From: Phycisphaerales bacterium
GTDB lineage: Bacteria > Planctomycetota > Phycisphaerae > UBA1845 > Fen-1342
DNA: 64,000 bases
Direction: 5' to 3'
NCBI GenBank assembly: GCA_016710275.1
Contig: JADJXS010000001.1
Coordinates: 2,542,001-2,606,000, forward strand
The translations under genes were made by a program, and so were the position numbers. This document shows positions 24,172-34,322 of the stretch, in pieces. How positions within the stretch are numbered: position 1 is the stretch's first letter; every line of letters starts with the position of its first letter. A model generated the notes under the pieces. The model searched no databases. It saw nothing but the letters and a program-made list of their open reading frames with translations, and had not been told where the DNA came from.

Positions 24172-24958
24172 CCCCTGTTGCACAGCAGGCAGGTTCGATC
24201 GTGGCCAGCCGGGCGGCATGATCCGCGAGCGATTCGCGGCCATCCGTCGCTTCGATTGCGACCTGGCTGCGCGCCGCGTGCGCGACCTGCGCACCGTCGA
24301 TCGTGAGCCGTCCGGTCAGCGTGTAGGTGCCGACCGCAACGAGCAGAATCGATGTCAACAGCGGGAACCGTGATCCCAATGGCCCCGAAATGGCGCGGGC
24401 GCCGATCGTGACAGCTCCCATGACCGGCAGTGTGCCGAGCCAGAATGCCAACATCGCAACTGCAGCGGCGAGGCTGTTGCCGGTGCCGGCCGCCGTGATG
24501 ACGAATGCGTACAACCAGCCGCACGGCAGCAGCGTGGTCAGCAGGCCGATGACCAGTGCGCGGGCCGTCGGGGTCAGGCGCAGTGCCCGGCGGTGGCCGG
24601 CGGCCAGTGCATGACGAAGAGTTTGAGGAATGCCGGGCGCGGGCAGCCGCAGGCCGCAAGTCGAGGCCAGTGCGCAGCCGCCGAAAAGGACCATCATCCC
24701 CCCTGCCATCAGTGCGGCGGCGCGCTGCACGCCGATCATCCCGCCGCCGAGGTCCAGCGCAGCGCCGATTGCGCCGGCCAGCGCACCCAGCACGAGATAG
24801 GTGACGAGGCGGCCGCCGTGATAGGCGCTCTGCAGGGCGATTGCACGGGTTCCGGGCGCTGAGCCGACGGCGAAGAGCGCGAACCCGCCGCACATACCCG
24901 CACAGTGCGGACTGCCCAGCAGGCTGGCAAGCAGCACGGCGCCGATCAGCGCGACCAT
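24155..24958 (-). CDS. TauE/SafE-type membrane transporter of the cco operon
   Basis: A protein of 267 residues from ATG 24958 with about six membrane helices. The first contains 'SLLGSPHCAGMCGGFALF', the HCxGMCGG signature of the SafE-like proteins habitually encoded between ccoH and ccoI/ccoS. A second signature, 'LLTTLLPCGWLYAFVITAAGTG', carries the conserved PCG. The cysteines and histidine suit metal movement, so a role in copper delivery to the oxidase is plausible. The formal family label is sulfite exporter, which I do not think describes its job here. It overlaps ccoH and ccoI by a few bases on each side. Confidence 0.8.
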   Translation of the reverse strand: MVALIGAVLLASLLGSPHCAGMCGGFALFAVGSAPGTRAIALQSAYHGGRLVTYLVLGALAGAIGAALDLGGGMIGVQRAAALMAGGMMVLFGGCALASTCGLRLPAPGIPQTLRHALAAGHRRALRLTPTARALVIGLLTTLLPCGWLYAFVITAAGTGNSLAAAVAMLAFWLGTLPVMGAVTIGARAISGPLGSRFPLLTSILLVAVGTYTLTGRLTIDGAQVAHAARSQVAIEATDGRESLADHAARLATIEPACCATGDADAR

Positions 24959-25512
24959 TTGAACATCCCCGTCGGCGCACCGACGTGCAGTTCCCGGCGA
25001 TGCGTGAAGCATGTGTCGCCGAGCGTTGCTTCGATGCGGAATTCGTGCAGCCCGTCGTGCGGCAGCGGCGCGGCGGTTGCATAGACGCCGGGCGGCTCCA
25101 CCGGCTCGCATGCCAGCGGGATTCGGTTCCTCCCGTCGGCGTGATGAAAGACGATGCCTGTCACGCTCGCACCTGTGACCGGCCGTCCCCTCTCATCCAG
25201 CAACGTGATGCGGATGGTGCGCATGCCGTCGGCGGCGGAGCGCAGATCGGCCTGCACGTCGACGCGCCAGCCGAGGGCCTGATTGTGAGCCTGTTGCGCG
25301 GCATGCGCGTTCCAATCGATCGCCTGTCGGTAGTAATTCGGTTCGACCGAGGGCGGCCCGAGGATGACGGCCAGGTAGACGGCCAGGCTCGCGAGAGCGA
25401 TCTGGCCGCCGATCAGGCACACGACCAGCATCGGCCAGAATCGCGCCGCGCGCCGCTGGGAGGGCGTCAGTGCGTTGCCGGATGGAGCAATGGCAGCGGG
25501 CGTAGTCGTCAT
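24946..25512 (-). CDS. ccoH: cbb3 oxidase assembly protein CcoH/FixH
   Basis: A protein of 188 residues from ATG 25512. One membrane helix near residues 25-50 ('FWPMLVVCLIGGQIALASLAVYLAVI') is followed by 'EPNYYRQAIDWNAHAAQQAHNQALGW', a recognisable FixH motif, and a periplasmic beta-sandwich (FixH domain). CcoH interacts with CcoN and CcoP during assembly. The start overlaps the ccoG stop by four bases (ATGA), showing tight coupling in the operon. Confidence 0.9.
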   Translation of the reverse strand: MTTTPAAIAPSGNALTPSQRRAARFWPMLVVCLIGGQIALASLAVYLAVILGPPSVEPNYYRQAIDWNAHAAQQAHNQALGWRVDVQADLRSAADGMRTIRITLLDERGRPVTGASVTGIVFHHADGRNRIPLACEPVEPPGVYATAAPLPHDGLHEFRIEATLGDTCFTHRRELHVGAPTGMFKWSR

Positions 25513-26936
25513 GGTGCAGGTTCCGCATCCCGCGCCGGGCCAAGCAGCGCGCAAGGTGTTTCCACGTGGGCGCCGGCCCCGTCCGTCACGATCAGCGTGA
25601 CCTGGGCGCGGCCGGCCGTGAACTGATCGCGCGCCGCCACGACGAGCATTCCCCGCGTTTCGGTGCGGCCCGGCAACACGGTGATGTCGTCGTGATCGAG
25701 ACGAAGCTCGATGCCGGCTGCGTCGCGCGGCGCGACGTGATAGCGGGCCGGTTCGCTTGTGCGGTTAGTGAGCTTCAGGCGCATCGCGTTGGCGATCCGT
25801 CCGTCAGGGAGGACGGCAAACGGCGGGCCGGGGGAGCGCAGCACGCGCACGTCGACCGGCCGGCGATTTGCGATGGCCAGCGCCAGTCCGGCACCGACGA
25901 CGAGCAGGATGGCGGGGTAGAGAATGATGCGCCAGCGCGTGGTCCGCACCACTTCGCCGCTGACGGCGTTCTGTGAGCCGTAACGAATCAGCCCCGGGGG
26001 GCGATTGACCTTCCGCATGACGGCGTCGCAGGCGTCGATGCACTGCGCACAGTGGACGCATTCGAGTTGCAGGCCGTCGCGGATGTCGATCCCGGTCGGG
26101 CAGGTCGCGACGCACAGGTGACAATCGATGCAATCGCCCTGCGGCGCAGCGCCGGGGGCGTGGGTCATGCGCCCGCGCGGTTCGCCGCGCCGTCGATCGT
26201 AGCTGACGATGAGCGAATCGCGATCGAGCAGCACCGACTGCAACCGGCCGTAGGGGCAGGCCAGGATGCAGGTCTGCTCGCGGAAATAGCTGAAGTTGAA
26301 CATCATCATTCCCGTCACGAAGGCCATGACGAGAAACGGGATCGGATGCTCCAGCGGCGACTGTCGGACCCAGCGCGCCAGCGCATCGGTTCCGACGAAG
26401 TAGGCCAGGAACGTGTGCGCCAGCAGGCACGAGATCAGCAGGTAGACGGCATAGAGGGCGACACGGCGGCCGGCTGATGCACGCGCCGAGGGCGGGCCAC
26501 CGCGCCCGGCCGTGCCGAGAAACAGCCGCTCGATCGGGCGAAACAGGAATTCCATGTAGACCGTTTGCGGGCAGGCCCAGCCGCACCAGATTCGTCCGAA
26601 GAGCGCCGTGACCAGGAAGACCGACAGCAGCACGCCGAGAACAAAGAAGGCCAGAATCAGCGTGTCCGTGGGCAGCAGCGTGAACCCGAAGAAAGTGAAC
26701 TCGCGTTTCGGGATGTCGATCAGGATCAGCGGGCGGCCGCCCATGCGCAAGTGCGGGATCACCGTGAACAGCAGGATGAGGCCGTAGGCGACCGCGCGGC
26801 GCCGCTCCAGCCAGACGCCGCGCGACAGCCGCGGGGAAAGCCAGCGCCGCGAACCGTCATCGTTGAGCGTGGAGAGCACGCGCTCGGGCGGCTCCAGCAG
26901 CACGGGCAGTTGGCGTTGCGGCTCGGTCGACGTCAC
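25509..26936 (-). CDS. ccoG: cbb3 oxidase accessory iron-sulfur protein CcoG/RdxA
   Basis: A protein of 475 residues. It contains five or so membrane helices, the pair 'GRIWCGWACPQTVYMEFLFRPIE' and 'EQTCILACPYGRLQSVLLD', and two ferredoxin-type 4Fe-4S motifs ('DCIDCHLCVATCPTGIDI' and 'ECVHCAQCIDACD'). A C-terminal Ig-like FixG domain follows ('RVLRSPGPPFAVLPDGRIANAM...'). CcoG is reported to reduce copper for cbb3 assembly. It follows ccoP by 36 bases and overlaps ccoH. Confidence 0.95.
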   Translation of the reverse strand: MTSTEPQRQLPVLLEPPERVLSTLNDDGSRRWLSPRLSRGVWLERRRAVAYGLILLFTVIPHLRMGGRPLILIDIPKREFTFFGFTLLPTDTLILAFFVLGVLLSVFLVTALFGRIWCGWACPQTVYMEFLFRPIERLFLGTAGRGGPPSARASAGRRVALYAVYLLISCLLAHTFLAYFVGTDALARWVRQSPLEHPIPFLVMAFVTGMMMFNFSYFREQTCILACPYGRLQSVLLDRDSLIVSYDRRRGEPRGRMTHAPGAAPQGDCIDCHLCVATCPTGIDIRDGLQLECVHCAQCIDACDAVMRKVNRPPGLIRYGSQNAVSGEVVRTTRWRIILYPAILLVVGAGLALAIANRRPVDVRVLRSPGPPFAVLPDGRIANAMRLKLTNRTSEPARYHVAPRDAAGIELRLDHDDITVLPGRTETRGMLVVAARDQFTAGRAQVTLIVTDGAGAHVETPCALLGPARDAEPAP

Positions 26937-26972
26937 GGCAAGTTCCTCGGCGCTATGCCGCGCCGGACTCTC

Positions 26973-27593
26973 TCAATCGGTGGTTGCGTCTGTCGCCGGC
27001 TTCGACTCCGGCGCCGCGGCCGGCCACGGCGCAATGATCTCGCCCTCGGGCGGCCGCGAACTGGCGAGGTTCCTTCCGCGCATCCGGGCAACGTAGGCGG
27101 AGACCAGCACGATCTCGTTGGGGTGCAGCCGCGTCTTCCACGCCGGCATGCCGTTGGCGGCCCCGTTGGCGATGACCAGCGGAATATCGGCCAGGCGGCG
27201 GACGTTTTTGTAGTGATCGTCGGTGAGATTCGGCCCGGCACCGCCCTGTCCCTCCGATCCGTGGCAGCCCTGGCACTGCGCCTTGAAAACCACGTCGCCG
27301 ACCTTGAGCCACTCCGCCTGCGCGGGCTGCATGAAGCGCAGCAGCGTCGGCTCATCGGGCGCCAGCTCGCCGATCTCGGCGAATTGCAGGCGCAGGTTCT
27401 CCGCAACGCTGGCGTCATACGCGGCGTGCATAGTGCGGCCGGGCAGGGTGCCGTGGTAATAGGGGAAGTACAGGACCGAGAAGATGACGGTGAGCACGAA
27501 GATGCCGGTCCACCAGCCGGGAGTCGGGTTGTCGTACTCCTGAATGCCGTCGTACTCGTGGTCACGCAGATGTTCGAGGGGCCGCTCGGTCAT
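26973..27593 (-). CDS. ccoP: cbb3 oxidase cytochrome c subunit CcoP (single haem)
   Basis: A protein of 206 residues. The N-terminal motif 'HEYDGIQEYDNPTPGWWTGIFVLTVIFSVLYFPYY' is the FixP N-terminal domain with its membrane helix. Only one haem c motif is present (CQGCH), with an axial Met candidate in 'GMPAWKTRL'. Classical CcoP has two haem domains and about 300 residues, so this is a short form in which one haem domain is absent. A proline/alanine-rich tail follows. Its ATG overlaps the ccoQ stop by four bases. Confidence 0.92.
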   Translation of the reverse strand: MTERPLEHLRDHEYDGIQEYDNPTPGWWTGIFVLTVIFSVLYFPYYHGTLPGRTMHAAYDASVAENLRLQFAEIGELAPDEPTLLRFMQPAQAEWLKVGDVVFKAQCQGCHGSEGQGGAGPNLTDDHYKNVRRLADIPLVIANGAANGMPAWKTRLHPNEIVLVSAYVARMRGRNLASSRPPEGEIIAPWPAAAPESKPATDATTD

Positions 27594-27793
27594 GGCTGTT
27601 GCTCCTTCCTCTGCGCATCGCCCGGAGGCGCAGGCTCGTCGGCCAGAGGCAGCGCGGCACAGTGCTGCACCTCCTCCCGGGAGCGCAGCAGCGCCCGCAG
27701 AACGATGGCGGCGAATGCCGCGACGAACACCAGTGACGCGGCGGTCTGCAGCATCGCGAAGCCGGAATGGCTCATCACGTCGGTCAGCGACAT
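27590..27793 (-). CDS. ccoQ: CcoQ-like small membrane subunit of cbb3 oxidase
   Basis: A protein of 67 residues from ATG 27793; the longer frame upstream is an antisense-like extension inside ccoNO. It has one membrane helix ('GFAMLQTAASLVFVAAFAAIVLRALL') and then a charged tail. Both the size and the position between ccoO and ccoP fit CcoQ, which stabilises the complex. Sequence conservation in this family is weak, so the name rests on context. Confidence 0.8.
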   Translation of the reverse strand: MSLTDVMSHSGFAMLQTAASLVFVAAFAAIVLRALLRSREEVQHCAALPLADEPAPPGDAQRKEQQP

Positions 27794-27797
27794 CGGA

Positions 27798-30197
<2,400 letters not shown>

Positions 30198-30198
30198 A

Positions 30199-30257
30199 CA
30201 TAGGACAATTGGGTCATTTAGTCCTATGATAATCTCGACCAGCGGCTCCCGTGTCAA
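30199..30257 (-). promoter_or_regulatory. ccoNO promoter and palindromic operator
   Basis: On the minus strand, TTGACA (30257-30252), a 17-base spacer and GATTAT (30234-30229) give a promoter. Over the start point lies the inverted repeat CATAGGAC-N14-GTCCTATG (30199-30206 and 30221-30228). The arms are eight perfect base pairs. The divergent Rrf2-type regulator next door is the obvious candidate to bind it. No FNR-type TTGAT-N4-ATCAA box is seen. Confidence 0.65.
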
Positions 30258-30322
30258 GAGTCGCCTCGCCCAGAATGCACTGAATTTGTCGGCGTTGAGT
30301 TACGCCATCTGGGCAGTTAAGG

Positions 30323-30355
30323 CGATAAATTGATGATAAACCTTGCTATTTATCG
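30323..30355 (+). promoter_or_regulatory. inverted repeat upstream of the Rrf2 regulator gene
   Basis: The arms CGATAAAT (30323-30330) and ATTTATCG (30348-30355) are perfectly complementary with 17 bases between. They lie about 55 bp before the regulator start, in an AT-rich stretch, and could be an autoregulatory site. The arm sequence differs from that of the cco operator. Confidence 0.4.
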
Positions 30356-30408
30356 TCTTGACGCCGGAGATCACGGCCGATAGGCTTCGCAATGGGAGAT
30401 CGCGCACC

Positions 30409-30966
30409 ATGCTCAGCCAGTCTGTCGGATACGCCGCCGCCGCGCTCGGGTATGTGGCCGCCGCCGGCGGTAAGGCCTTGCTGGTGAAGGAGATGGCCGA
30501 GGCGTGCGATATTCCTGCCGCTTACCTGGCGAAGATCATCAATGCGCTTGCGCGCAAGCAGGTCGTCCTGACACAGCGTGGCGTCGGCGGCGGCGTTACG
30601 CTCGCCCGCCCGGCAGAAAAAATCACGCTTTATGAACTTTGCGAGGCGCTCGACGATCCGATCGTTCTCCGGCGCTGCATGCTGGGAACGGCGCAATGTT
30701 CGGACGATCGCGCCTGCCCTGCTCACGAGTTCTGGACCGCGCACCGCGGCCGGCAACTGGCGTTTCTTCAGGAGACGACGGTTGCGGACATTGCCGCGTT
30801 CGAGACGCGCAAGCGGTGGAAGCGGCCGGGATCGAGTGCCGATGCAACCGGACCAACGGACGCGAAGGGTGCGGGCGGCGCGCGACTGCCGCTTGCGCCG
30901 GCCTCAGCGCGAAGCGGTCCTCGACGGCCGGGCACTCCCCCGCCCCGGCCGGATGCGGGGAACTAG
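30409..30966 (+). CDS. Rrf2-family Fe-S transcriptional regulator
   Basis: A protein of 185 residues from ATG 30409 (an upstream ATG at 30343 lies inside the regulatory repeats). It has the Rrf2 winged helix ('LLVKEMAEACDIPAAYLAKIINALARKQVVLTQRGVGGGVTLAR'), with the conserved glycine-rich wing. Three cysteines at 90, 97 and 103 (CX6CX5C) match the cluster-binding loop of NsrR/IscR-type sensors. A long disordered proline/arginine tail is unusual. It diverges from the cbb3 oxidase operon and probably represses it in response to oxygen, nitric oxide or Fe-S status; which of these cannot be told. Confidence 0.85.
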   Translation: MLSQSVGYAAAALGYVAAAGGKALLVKEMAEACDIPAAYLAKIINALARKQVVLTQRGVGGGVTLARPAEKITLYELCEALDDPIVLRRCMLGTAQCSDDRACPAHEFWTAHRGRQLAFLQETTVADIAAFETRKRWKRPGSSADATGPTDAKGAGGARLPLAPASARSGPRRPGTPPPRPDAGN

Positions 30967-31005
30967 ACCCGCGTCGGGCCCCCCCCAGAATGCTCCGGCC
31001 AACCC

Positions 31006-31578
31006 CTAAACATCTTTCATCCGCTCAAACGCATTCCGGCAGTCGTTGCAATAGTGGATCGACCGGCAGCGCGTCGGCCCGAAGGGGCTTTGCAGCGCCG
31101 TCCGTTCGCTTCCGCAAACCGGACAGCGCACCGCGACGCCCGCACCGGCCGCATACAGCGCGGCGACGTCCCCGGCTTCGCCGCGACCCAGTTGCACGAG
31201 CATTGGCGGATGTGCGGCACCGCATGCTGAGCTCCCCGGCGCCGCTCCGCCCCGTTGCGGCACGGCGATGCCGAAGCGCTCCAGCCGGGCGCGGCCCGCC
31301 TCCGAAATCCGCGAGACGCTCCACGGCGGGTCGAACGTGAACTCGACGTGAACCTGCGCCGCCCCCGCCTCCGTCAACCGCTGCTCGACCATCTCGCGCA
31401 GCACATCCAGCGCGGGGCAGCCGACGAACGTCGGCAGCAGACGCACGCGGACGGCGGCGGCGTCCGGAGTCCCGTCCAACTGCACGTCTTCGACAATCCC
31501 CAACTCAACAATGCTGATCGGCATCTCGGGATCGTCGATCCCCTGCAGCACCGCCATGACGTCATCGCGCGTCAGCAT
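31006..31578 (-). CDS. paaD: PaaD: 1,2-phenylacetyl-CoA epoxidase accessory protein
   Basis: A protein of 190 residues from ATG 31578. The N-terminal MIP18/DUF59 domain reads 'VLQGIDDPEMPISIVELGIVEDVQL' with 'PTFVGCPALDVLREMV'. The C-terminal zinc ribbon has 'CPVCGSERTALQSPFGPTRCRSIHYCNDC', which ends PaaD/PaaJ proteins. PaaD is thought to help build the metal or Fe-S centres of the epoxidase. It is the last of three adjacent paa genes. Confidence 0.92.
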   Translation of the reverse strand: MLTRDDVMAVLQGIDDPEMPISIVELGIVEDVQLDGTPDAAAVRVRLLPTFVGCPALDVLREMVEQRLTEAGAAQVHVEFTFDPPWSVSRISEAGRARLERFGIAVPQRGGAAPGSSACGAAHPPMLVQLGRGEAGDVAALYAAGAGVAVRCPVCGSERTALQSPFGPTRCRSIHYCNDCRNAFERMKDV

Positions 31579-31614
31579 CAGCCCACCGCATCCCATCCGG
31601 CGTCGCGGGACGGG

Positions 31615-32400
31615 TCACCACGCTCCGTCCGGCTCAAGCTGGAACACTTCGCTCAACTCCGCGTGCACGGCCGCGAACCCGGGTTGATGCCGCCCTGCTC
31701 GTCCGGCCGGCGGTGCCGACGCGGCCCGCGGGAGCACGCGCACCGAGATTCCGCCCGCCGCGGCGACGCGCTCCAGCGACTCTTTCCATCGCTCGAACAG
31801 CCGCGGCTCGGCGGAAATCAGGCCGGCGGCCTCCAATTGCTCCGCCCCGGCGGTCGGCTCGAACAGGTCGGTCGCCGGTACGCACAGACGATCCACCGCG
31901 GCCTGCAGCCGCGCGCGGGAATCGGCGTTGCCCTTGCCCAGACGGACGATCCACGCGTCGGAGTGCTCGGTGTGAACCCGCTCCTCGGCGGCCATGCGCG
32001 TCGCCAGCGCCTTGAGGGGCGCCAGGCTCGATCCGCGAAGGCGCTCCAGCCGCAGCGCGTCGAAGTGGTCGCAGAACCAGCGCCGCGCAATCGCGGTGGC
32101 CCAGTCAAAATCGTCCTCGATCGTGGTGATCGATGCGCAGCGATATTCCCCGGGCGCCCGGCCGAAGGCGATGCGATCCGCGCTGCGGCCGTCCCAGGTC
32201 GCGATGAGCTGGTAAATCGCGGAAGCGTGGCCGATCTCATCCTGCGAGAGCGAGGAAAACGCGATGTCCTCCTCCAGCAGCGGGGCCAGGCCGGTCCAGT
32301 CGGAATCGAGGTGGCCGAGGAAGAACTTGTCATCCGCGAGCGCGAGCAGGAACTCGGTCAGCGCGGGGATCAGCGCGGGCGGCGGCGTGGTGAGGCTCAC
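31615..32400 (-). CDS. paaC: PaaC: 1,2-phenylacetyl-CoA epoxidase structural subunit
   Basis: A ferritin-like helical protein of 261 residues beginning with GTG 32400, one base after the paaB stop. 'LALADDKFFLGHLDSDWTGLAPLLEEDIAFSSLSQDEIGHA' and 'RMAAEERVHTEHSDAWI' follow the PaaC/PaaI pattern. PaaC pairs with PaaA in the epoxidase but is not itself the catalytic subunit. The usual partner PaaA is not encoded upstream, where cystathionine beta-synthase lies instead. Confidence 0.92.
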   Translation of the reverse strand: MSLTTPPPALIPALTEFLLALADDKFFLGHLDSDWTGLAPLLEEDIAFSSLSQDEIGHASAIYQLIATWDGRSADRIAFGRAPGEYRCASITTIEDDFDWATAIARRWFCDHFDALRLERLRGSSLAPLKALATRMAAEERVHTEHSDAWIVRLGKGNADSRARLQAAVDRLCVPATDLFEPTAGAEQLEAAGLISAEPRLFERWKESLERVAAAGGISVRVLPRAASAPPAGRAGRHQPGFAAVHAELSEVFQLEPDGAW

Positions 32401-32401
32401 G

Positions 32402-32791
32402 TCAGAAGGCCTCCTTCAGATCCTCGCGCTGGTAGTCGTCCACGGCCTTGGCGGCCCGGACTTTTTCCCATTTGCGGCGAACGTCGGAGTAGCCCTTGGC
32501 CTGGCGATAGCTCTGATCCGACAGGCGGAAGATCACGTCGCGATCACTGTCGGCGGTCAGAATCGACTCGCGCCGCACGACCCACACCTCGACGCAGGGC
32601 TGGTCGCGGCCGTAATGCTCACGGCCGTACTGCAGGGCCAGTTCGTCGTCCGGCGCTTCGAGCGTGCCGGCGTGGACCTGCGGCTTGCCGCGCTCCGTCC
32701 GTACGAACACCTCGTAGGCGCGCAGGTCGGCGTGCGCCGGTACGGCAAAATCGCCGCCGGATTCCGGGAATTGTTGCCGAATCTTGGACAA
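32402..32791 (-). CDS. paaB: PaaB: 1,2-phenylacetyl-CoA epoxidase subunit
   Basis: A protein of 129 residues, slightly longer than typical PaaB (about 95) at the N terminus. The core 'YEVFVRTERGKPQVHAGTLEAPDDELALQYGREHYGR', followed by 'VEVWVVRRESI', is the PaaB/PaaH signature. The C-terminal basic segment (VRRKWEKVRAAKAV) is also seen in the family. It is the first gene of the paaB-C-D run. Confidence 0.92.
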   Translation of the reverse strand: MSKIRQQFPESGGDFAVPAHADLRAYEVFVRTERGKPQVHAGTLEAPDDELALQYGREHYGRDQPCVEVWVVRRESILTADSDRDVIFRLSDQSYRQAKGYSDVRRKWEKVRAAKAVDDYQREDLKEAF

Positions 32792-32842
32792 GGTTTTCTC
32801 CTGTCGGCCGCCGCCGCGGGACTGGGCGGCTCCACAAACCGG

Positions 32843-34237
32843 TCAGTTCTTCGCATTCGCCGGTGCGGCGCCGCGCTGCTCGGCCGTCTGGCGATCCCAG
32901 AAATTCACGAGGTCGATGCGCGTCAGGATTCCGCTGATCCGGCCGCCGCGGCGGACGAGTACGCCGGTGTTCCCGCTCAGGAGCAGCCGATACACCTCGT
33001 CCACCCGGATCGTATCGTCCACCTCCGGCAGCGGGCGAGCCATGATGTCGCGCAGCGAGACGGCGCGCGGATCGTGGCCGTCGTGCAGCAGGCGTGCGAG
33101 CGTCACTTCCTGGATGCTGCCGACGCTGCGGCCGCCTTCGAGGATCGGAATCTGGGAAATCGCATCCTGGCGGCAGAGGCCGATGGCGTCCTGCATCGTG
33201 TGATCCGGCGTCAGGTGCAGCACTTCGCCGTCTTCCTGCGCCGCCAGCACGTCGGCCGCGGTGTGGCCGCGGCGGCTGACGTCGAGCAGGCCGTTGTCCC
33301 TCATCCAATCGTCGTTGTACATCTTGCTGAGGTAGTTCCGACCGGTGTCCGGCAGAACGGCCACGACAAGATCATCCGCCGAGCAGCGCTGCGCGAATCG
33401 CAGGGCGGCCGCGCAGGTTGTGCCGCACGATCCGCCGACCAGCAACCCCTCCTGCCGAGCCAGCTTGCGCGCGACGCCGAATGACTCGGAGTCGGTGACG
33501 CGGATCCAGTCGTCCACCATCTGGCTGTTGAAAGTCTTGGGCACATAGTCCTCGCCGATGCCCTCGACCAGCCACGGCTTGGGCGTGCCGCCGGAGAGAA
33601 TGCTGCCGTCGGGATCCGCGCCGATGATGCGGATGCGCGGATTGCGCTCCTTGAGGTACTTGCCGACGCCGCTGATCGTTCCGCCGGTGCCGATGCCGGC
33701 GACGAAGGCGGTGACGCGCCCCTGCGTCTGCTCCCAGATTTCGGGGCCGGTGGTCAGGTAGTGGATCTCGGGGTTGGCCAGGTTCGTGAACTGGTTCGGC
33801 TGCCAGGCGTGCGGAATTTCATTCAACAGCCGCGCGGCGACGCCGGCGTAGCTGTCGCAGGAATCGGGTGCGACGTTGGTCGGCACGATGACGACTTCCG
33901 CGCCGTAGGCCTTGAGCAGGTGCGTTTTTTCGCCGCTCATCTTGTCCGGCATGACGAAGATGCAGCGATAGCCCTTGACCGCGGCAACCATCGCCAGGCC
34001 GACGCCGGTGTTGCCGCTGGTGGCCTCGATGATCGTGGACACGCCGGGCTTAAGGATGCCCTCGCGCTCGGCCTTCTCGATCATGGCCTTGGCAATGCGA
34101 TCCTTGATGCTCGCTCCCGGATTGAAGAACTCGACCTTTCCGTATACCGGACAGGGCAACCCCGCTGCGACGCGACTCAATCGGATGAGCGGAGTTCGAC
34201 CGATCGTCTCCAGGACGCTGTTACATAATCCGAGCAT
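32843..34237 (-). CDS. cystathionine beta-synthase (PLP domain plus CBS pair)
   Basis: A protein of 464 residues from ATG 34237. The PLP domain has the Schiff-base lysine in 'FNPGASIKDRIAKAMIEKAE', the phosphate loop 'EATSGNTGVGLAMVA' and 'GIGTGGTISGVGKYL'. The last 130 residues are two CBS motifs ('PDHTMQDAIGLCRQDAISQIPILEGGRSVGSI' and 'DDTIRVDEVYRLLLSGNTGVLV'). The enzyme condenses serine and homocysteine to cystathionine in transsulfuration. A long upstream extension of the frame overlaps the divergent lyase gene and is not used. It could alternatively act as a cysteine synthase. Confidence 0.9.
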   Translation of the reverse strand: MLGLCNSVLETIGRTPLIRLSRVAAGLPCPVYGKVEFFNPGASIKDRIAKAMIEKAEREGILKPGVSTIIEATSGNTGVGLAMVAAVKGYRCIFVMPDKMSGEKTHLLKAYGAEVVIVPTNVAPDSCDSYAGVAARLLNEIPHAWQPNQFTNLANPEIHYLTTGPEIWEQTQGRVTAFVAGIGTGGTISGVGKYLKERNPRIRIIGADPDGSILSGGTPKPWLVEGIGEDYVPKTFNSQMVDDWIRVTDSESFGVARKLARQEGLLVGGSCGTTCAAALRFAQRCSADDLVVAVLPDTGRNYLSKMYNDDWMRDNGLLDVSRRGHTAADVLAAQEDGEVLHLTPDHTMQDAIGLCRQDAISQIPILEGGRSVGSIQEVTLARLLHDGHDPRAVSLRDIMARPLPEVDDTIRVDEVYRLLLSGNTGVLVRRGGRISGILTRIDLVNFWDRQTAEQRGAAPANAKN

Positions 34238-34322
34238 TCGGACACCTGCGGATGGACGCGCTGGGCGGCGGCGCGCGCGCCGCGACGGTGTGGCGTCGCA
34301 GCGGCCATGATACCATCTTCCG

